9,110 nucleotides of DNA from Desulfocapsa sp. (GTDB lineage: Bacteria > Desulfobacterota > Desulfobulbia > Desulfobulbales > Desulfocapsaceae). The notes under the pieces are model-generated. The model had not been told where the DNA came from. It saw only the letters and a program-made list of their open reading frames with translations, and made no database searches. Shown here one piece after another: positions 5,341-9,110 of this stretch. Each line of letters begins with the position of its first letter. Position 1 is the first letter of the stretch. The DNA is taken from positions 1-9,110 of the forward strand of contig JAOZLM010000076.1 of the NCBI GenBank assembly GCA_029934815.1. The letters are read 5' to 3'. A program made the position numbers and the translations under genes.

Positions 5341-7782
5341 TCAGGGAGCAATACCCATTTCTTTCTCTTTCTCATGCACTGCCAGGCGTGTCTTAATGGC
5401 AGTATCCGGAATAAGACTCATGGAGTCGATTCCAAGCTCAACGAGGAATGTGGCAAATTCAGGGAAATCAGATGGTCCCTGACCGCAAATTCCGATCTTC
5501 TTGCCACGACGTTTGGCTGTCTTAATAACCATGCGAATCATATCTTTAACTGCTTCGTCACGTTCGTCGGCAATTCCTGCAATGAGTCCTGAGTCACGAT
5601 CGAGCCCAAAAGTGAGCTGGGTGAGATCGTTGGATCCGATTGAGAAGCCATCAAAGATATCGGCAAAAGCATCGGCAGAGATTACGTTACTTGGGATTTC
5701 ACACATAACGTAGAGTTCAAGGCCATTTTCGCCCTGAACCAGACCGCATTCTTTCATTACTTCGATTACTTTCTTGCCTTCCTCAGGGGTACGGCAGAAA
5801 GGAACCATGAGCTTAATGTTGTCCAGTCCCATTTCGTTACGAGCTTTTAACAGGCCAGCACATTCAAGTTCAAAGGCAGGACGATATTTTGGATCATAAT
5901 AACGGGAAGCACCACGCCATCCGATCATTGGATTCTCTTCCTTTGGCTCGTACAGAGTACCACCGGCAAGGTTAGCATATTCATTACTCTTGAAATCAGA
6001 GAGACGAACGATAACATCGTTGGGGTAGAATGCACAGGCAATGCGGCCAACGCCTTCTGCTACTTTATCAATAAAGAATTGACGTTTGTCAGAATATGCA
6101 CCGGTCTTGGCATCAATTTTGGCGACGATCTCTTTTTTCTCTGGATCGTCAGATTTTTTCAACTCTTCATAATTGTAGAGTGCCAAAGGATGTAACGCGA
6201 TGTGAGAGTTAATAATAAACTCTTCACGGGCAAGGCCAACACCATCATTTGGAATTTGACATTCAGTGAATGCTTTTTCCGGAATGGCAAGGTTCATCAT
6301 GATCTTGGTCTTGGTCTCAGGCAGGTCGCCGAGATCCTGACGATCAATTTCAAATTTGAGAAGACCTTCGTAAACATATCCGGTTTCACCTTCAGCAGAA
6401 GATGCAGTGATCTCCATACCGGTTGTAATATGCTCAGTGGCATCGGCGGTTCCAATAACACATGGAATACCAAGCTCACGGGAGATGATTGCTGCATGGC
6501 AGGTACGTCCACCACGGTTGGTGATAATAGCACCGGCAATTTTCATGATTGGTTCCCAATCAGGATCGGTCATGTCGGTAACAAGTACTTCACCTTTCTT
6601 GAAGGTTCCGATATCTTTTACGTCATTGATGCAGTGTGCGACACCCTGGCCAATTTTTGCACCAACAGCGAGTCCTTCAACAAGTACTTTGCCGGTTTCA
6701 AGGAGCTTATAAGTCTCCATCATACCTTTGTTGGCCTGGGAATGGACGGTCTCAGGACGAGCCTGAACGATAAATAAACCACCTGTTCCGACATTTACTC
6801 CGTCACCATCTTTGGCCCATTCGATGTCCATTCCTTTGCCGTAATGGTCTTCAATGATGCAAGCCCATTCTGCAAGTTTGATGATTTCGTCGTCATTGAT
6901 AACGTAATTATTACGTTCTTCCTCAGTGGTGTCGATGTTTTGTACTGGCTCAGGGGTTGAAGGATCGTTGTCGTAGATCATTTTGATTTCTTTTGATCCA
7001 ACTTTCTTTCCAACAATCGGGCGTTTACCTTCTTTCAATTTTGGTTTGTAAACGTAATATTCGTCAGGGTTTACTGCACCCTGTACAACGTTTTCCCCAA
7101 GACCCCAGGCGCCAGTGATAAAACAGGCATCTTCAAAACCGGACTCTGTATCAATGGTAAAAAGAACACCAGAGGATGCTGAATCAGATCGAACCATCTT
7201 TTGAATGGTGATGGAAAGGTATACATCAAACTGTCCATACCCCTGATGCTGACGATAAGAGATGGCACGATTGGTGAAGAGGGATGCAAAACAGTTATGA
7301 CAGTTTTCAATGATATCGTCGTAACCGTGGATGTTCAGGTATGTTTCCTGCTGACCGGCAAATGATGCATCCGGAAGATCTTCAGCTGTTGCGGAAGAAC
7401 GAACAGCAACATCACAATTCTCACCATACTGGCCTTCCATAACCTTGTAAGCTTTAATGATTGCTTCACGAAGGTCATCCGGGAACGCAGCGTTACGAAT
7501 GATGTTACGACATTTCTCACCACGTTCTGCAAGGTTTGCCATATCTTCAATATCAAGATCAGCAAGTACGTCGCGAATATCCTGCTCGACACCGGCAGCT
7601 TCCAGGAGGTAGCGATAGGCATAAGCGGTGATCGCAAAACCGTGGGGAACAGCGACACCTTTGGCGGTGAGGTGTTGATACATCTCGCCAAGTGAAGCAT
7701 TTTTTCCACCCACAAGAGGAACATCATCAATTCCGATATCGTCAAACCATAGAATTAGTTCTTCATCGTGACTTTTAGCCAT
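5341..7782 (-). CDS. ppsA: Phosphoenolpyruvate synthase (pyruvate, water dikinase)
   Basis: PpsA converts pyruvate, ATP and water to PEP, AMP and phosphate, the entry step of gluconeogenesis from C3 acids. The 813-residue protein shows all three parts. The N-terminal ATP-grasp domain (about 20-360) has GGKNASLGEM at 25-34, VRSSATAEDLP around R128 and ENVVQGAVNPDE. The swivelling phosphohistidine domain (about 390-475) has GGRTCHAAIISRE with the phospho-acceptor His429. The C-terminal PEP/pyruvate TIM barrel (about 490-800) has SIGSNDLTQL and ICGQGPSD with the catalytic Cys766. Length and the GGRTCHAA form fit PEP synthase; pyruvate phosphate dikinase is longer (about 870-900) and carries GGMTSHAA. 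A strong AGGAGA lies about 8 bases before the ATG. The gene stands alone on its strand, with a near-consensus promoter at 7869-7897 and the shared terminator at 5277-5316. It is divergent from the phosphohexomutase gene. Confidence 0.95.
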   Translation of the reverse strand: MAKSHDEELILWFDDIGIDDVPLVGGKNASLGEMYQHLTAKGVAVPHGFAITAYAYRYLLEAAGVEQDIRDVLADLDIEDMANLAERGEKCRNIIRNAAFPDDLREAIIKAYKVMEGQYGENCDVAVRSSATAEDLPDASFAGQQETYLNIHGYDDIIENCHNCFASLFTNRAISYRQHQGYGQFDVYLSITIQKMVRSDSASSGVLFTIDTESGFEDACFITGAWGLGENVVQGAVNPDEYYVYKPKLKEGKRPIVGKKVGSKEIKMIYDNDPSTPEPVQNIDTTEEERNNYVINDDEIIKLAEWACIIEDHYGKGMDIEWAKDGDGVNVGTGGLFIVQARPETVHSQANKGMMETYKLLETGKVLVEGLAVGAKIGQGVAHCINDVKDIGTFKKGEVLVTDMTDPDWEPIMKIAGAIITNRGGRTCHAAIISRELGIPCVIGTADATEHITTGMEITASSAEGETGYVYEGLLKFEIDRQDLGDLPETKTKIMMNLAIPEKAFTECQIPNDGVGLAREEFIINSHIALHPLALYNYEELKKSDDPEKKEIVAKIDAKTGAYSDKRQFFIDKVAEGVGRIACAFYPNDVIVRLSDFKSNEYANLAGGTLYEPKEENPMIGWRGASRYYDPKYRPAFELECAGLLKARNEMGLDNIKLMVPFCRTPEEGKKVIEVMKECGLVQGENGLELYVMCEIPSNVISADAFADIFDGFSIGSNDLTQLTFGLDRDSGLIAGIADERDEAVKDMIRMVIKTAKRRGKKIGICGQGPSDFPEFATFLVELGIDSMSLIPDTAIKTRLAVHEKEKEMGIAP

Positions 7783-7815
7783 CGTTATTTCTCCTAGAAA
7801 TTAAATTATTGAAGT

Positions 7816-7840
7816 GACAGATTCGGTGTATGAATCGGTC
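7816..7840 (-). promoter_or_regulatory. Small hairpin in the ppsA leader
   Basis: GATTC/GAATC (7820-7824 with 7832-7836) and GAC/GTC (7816-7818 with 7838-7840) pair around a seven-base loop, with one mismatch between the two parts. It would lie in the roughly 80-base ppsA leader, between the predicted transcription start and the ribosome site. It could be an operator-like inverted repeat or a leader hairpin, or chance in an AT-rich leader. No known riboswitch is recognised. Confidence 0.25.
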
Positions 7841-7868
7841 TAATCCATAAAAACAAAAATCCATCCCC

Positions 7869-7897
7869 TATATATAAGGAAGCGGGTGGAAAGTCAA
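7869..7897 (-). promoter_or_regulatory. Near-consensus sigma-70 promoter for ppsA
   Basis: On the minus strand TTGACT (7897-7892) is followed by exactly 17 bases and then TATATA (7874-7869). This is close to the TTGACA-17-TATAAT consensus. A start near 7862 would give a leader of about 80 bases before the ppsA ATG at 7782. With the AGGAGA ribosome site this suggests strong housekeeping expression unless an operator intervenes. Confidence 0.65.
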
Positions 7898-8049
7898 AAA
7901 ATTTGATACAATATATAAATAAAAGTGTCAGTTCGTCAAGTATAACAGTTTTCATTCCCATTTGAAACGAATGTATAGAAGTGAGAAAAAAAGTATGATA
8001 TCCTCATTTAGAATTTTTTTTTAAGGTAATCTCAAAAGAGAGGTCAGTT

Positions 8050-9110
8050 ATGTCACAGAGTGAAAAAATCAGGGAACTGTATAAAAAATGCAATATCGGA
8101 CCGGAGCATAGCCAGAGTGATTATTTTGCTCTAATACGTGAACTCGTTCAATTGCGAAATGATGAAGGTGACAGCTGGCAGAAAGCGATAGATCAAACAT
8201 ATTCTCTCATAATGGATGAGATTATTTGTAATGAAAATCCTCCAGAGACAGTCGTTAAATTTGGCACTTCCGGTTGGCGTGGAATGATCGGCAAAGATCT
8301 TTCTGTACGTTCTGTCTCTTTTGTGACTGCTGCTATTCTTGAACTGTATTTAGCAGTTGATACAGAAACAGAGCTGGCTGAATTTTTAGGTGTGGCAAGT
8401 CTTGAAGAAGCACAAAAGCGTGGTTGTGTTCTTGGCTTTGATAACCGTTTTGGTGGCGAAATCTTCGCAGGTGCTGTTACCGAAGTATTGCGGAATGCCG
8501 GTTTCGTAGTTCATTATGCCGGTGAATGTACCACAGGCGTGTTGTCAGCTGCCGTTCTTGAACTGGGGGCTGCTTTTTCTGTAAATCTTACACCTTCTCA
8601 TAATCCCCTTGAGTATGCGGGGTTTAAATATAATGCTGCTGATGCAGGACCTGCTGCTACTGAACTCACAAGTCGGATTACCGCAAAAGCTCAGGAACTC
8701 ATAGTAACCGGAAGCTCACCACTGGTGAGTCTGGATAACCCTGTGGTTTCTGCTGCTGAACGTGATGACGTGCAATCTTTTGAAGGGCTTGAAACATGGA
8801 AAAGTCTCGTACGTAAAAACAAATCGGTACATGGGATAGATTACGACGAAATCATAAAATCATTTGCTGGAAATGACGATCTGGTAGTCGTCGTTGATTC
8901 TGTGCATGGCGCATCGAGAATTCATATAGCATCATTATTTGAAAATATTGAGAGCGACAGACTGATACAACTGCGAGATACTTCGGATGTGACTTTCAAC
9001 GGTATCGCGCCGGAACCTTCTTCTGTGAATCTGCAGACTGCCACTAAAACCCTTAGACAAAGAAACGAAAAGTTCAAACTAGGTGCTATCATAGATCCTG
9101 ACGGTGATCG
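8050..9110 (+). CDS. Alpha-D-phosphohexomutase (phosphoglucomutase/phosphomannomutase), 3' end cut by window
   Basis: The enzyme interconverts hexose-1-phosphate and hexose-6-phosphate, feeding glycogen, LPS or sugar-nucleotide synthesis. I translated 353 full codons with no stop. Seen motifs are KFGTSGWRG at 70-78 (substrate loop), the phosphoserine loop TPSHNP at 181-186 with Ser183 (often TASHNP), and DPDGDR from 349, the Mg2+ site, where the window ends. Domains 1 and 2 are present and domains 3 and 4 are missing only because of the cut. The ATG at 8050 follows GAGAGG at 8038-8043 with 6-base spacing. FGTSG usually comes within the first ten or so residues, but here about 69 mostly helical, charged residues precede it, with an in-frame start and good ribosome site before them. 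A TATGAT at 7994-7999 is a possible -10, but I found no matching -35. Glucose versus mannose preference cannot be decided from this part. Confidence 0.88.
   Translation, partial: MSQSEKIRELYKKCNIGPEHSQSDYFALIRELVQLRNDEGDSWQKAIDQTYSLIMDEIICNENPPETVVKFGTSGWRGMIGKDLSVRSVSFVTAAILELYLAVDTETELAEFLGVASLEEAQKRGCVLGFDNRFGGEIFAGAVTEVLRNAGFVVHYAGECTTGVLSAAVLELGAAFSVNLTPSHNPLEYAGFKYNAADAGPAATELTSRITAKAQELIVTGSSPLVSLDNPVVSAAERDDVQSFEGLETWKSLVRKNKSVHGIDYDEIIKSFAGNDDLVVVVDSVHGASRIHIASLFENIESDRLIQLRDTSDVTFNGIAPEPSSVNLQTATKTLRQRNEKFKLGAIIDPDGD

Noticed and set aside
6202..6777. A 191-residue open frame on the plus strand inside ppsA
   Set aside because: It is antisense to a well-conserved part of ppsA, has no recognisable domain or ribosome site, and the real protein has its catalytic histidine motif here.
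5341..7782. Pyruvate phosphate dikinase (PpdK) as the identity of the large minus-strand gene
   Set aside because: At 813 residues it is too short, and GGRTCHAAIISRE and ICGQGPSD are the PEP synthase forms.

Overview
The window looks like an ordinary stretch of chromosome from a Gram-negative bacterium of moderate GC (not computed). The supporting signs are an NtrC-type sigma-54 activator, a Sec-exported MORN-repeat protein, a YcaR/UPF0434 protein and an MscS channel. A Desulfobacterota (Desulfobulbales-like) source is my best guess from overall protein flavour, but nothing in the window proves it. I see no tRNA, rRNA, CRISPR array, transposase or phage gene.

Layout. Positions 3-95 may hold the tail of an upstream gene; its TGA abuts the ATG of a sigma-54-dependent response regulator (96-1490, +). 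Convergent to it is a minus-strand pair, proC (3233-2421) then nadK (2419-1550), separated by one base and probably co-transcribed and translationally coupled. Divergent from proC is a tight plus-strand set: a periplasmic five-repeat MORN protein (3407-3844), a 55-residue zinc-ribbon UPF0434/Trm112-like protein (3859-4026) and an MscS-family channel (4040-5128), with gaps of 13-14 bases. The 212 bases after mscS hold a long imperfect palindrome (5161-5237) and then a classic bidirectional intrinsic terminator (5277-5316). That terminator also closes the minus-strand phosphoenolpyruvate synthase gene ppsA (7782-5341). ppsA has a near-consensus sigma-70 promoter (7869-7897). Divergent from ppsA, a phosphohexomutase gene starts at 8050 and is cut by the window end, exactly inside its DPDGDR metal-binding loop.

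How the genes relate. NadK makes NADP+, whose reduced form ProC uses, so that pair is metabolically coherent. PpsA (pyruvate to PEP) and the phosphohexomutase (hexose-1-P/hexose-6-P) sit at the two ends of gluconeogenesis and sugar-nucleotide or glycogen supply. The MORN/UPF0434/MscS set may be an envelope or osmotic module, but that is inference from adjacency only.

I found no convincing novel multi-gene system. The items most worth a second look are the palindrome after mscS, the exported MORN protein beside MscS, the N-terminal extension of the phosphohexomutase, and a possible nadK terminator whose T-tract lies inside the response-regulator gene.
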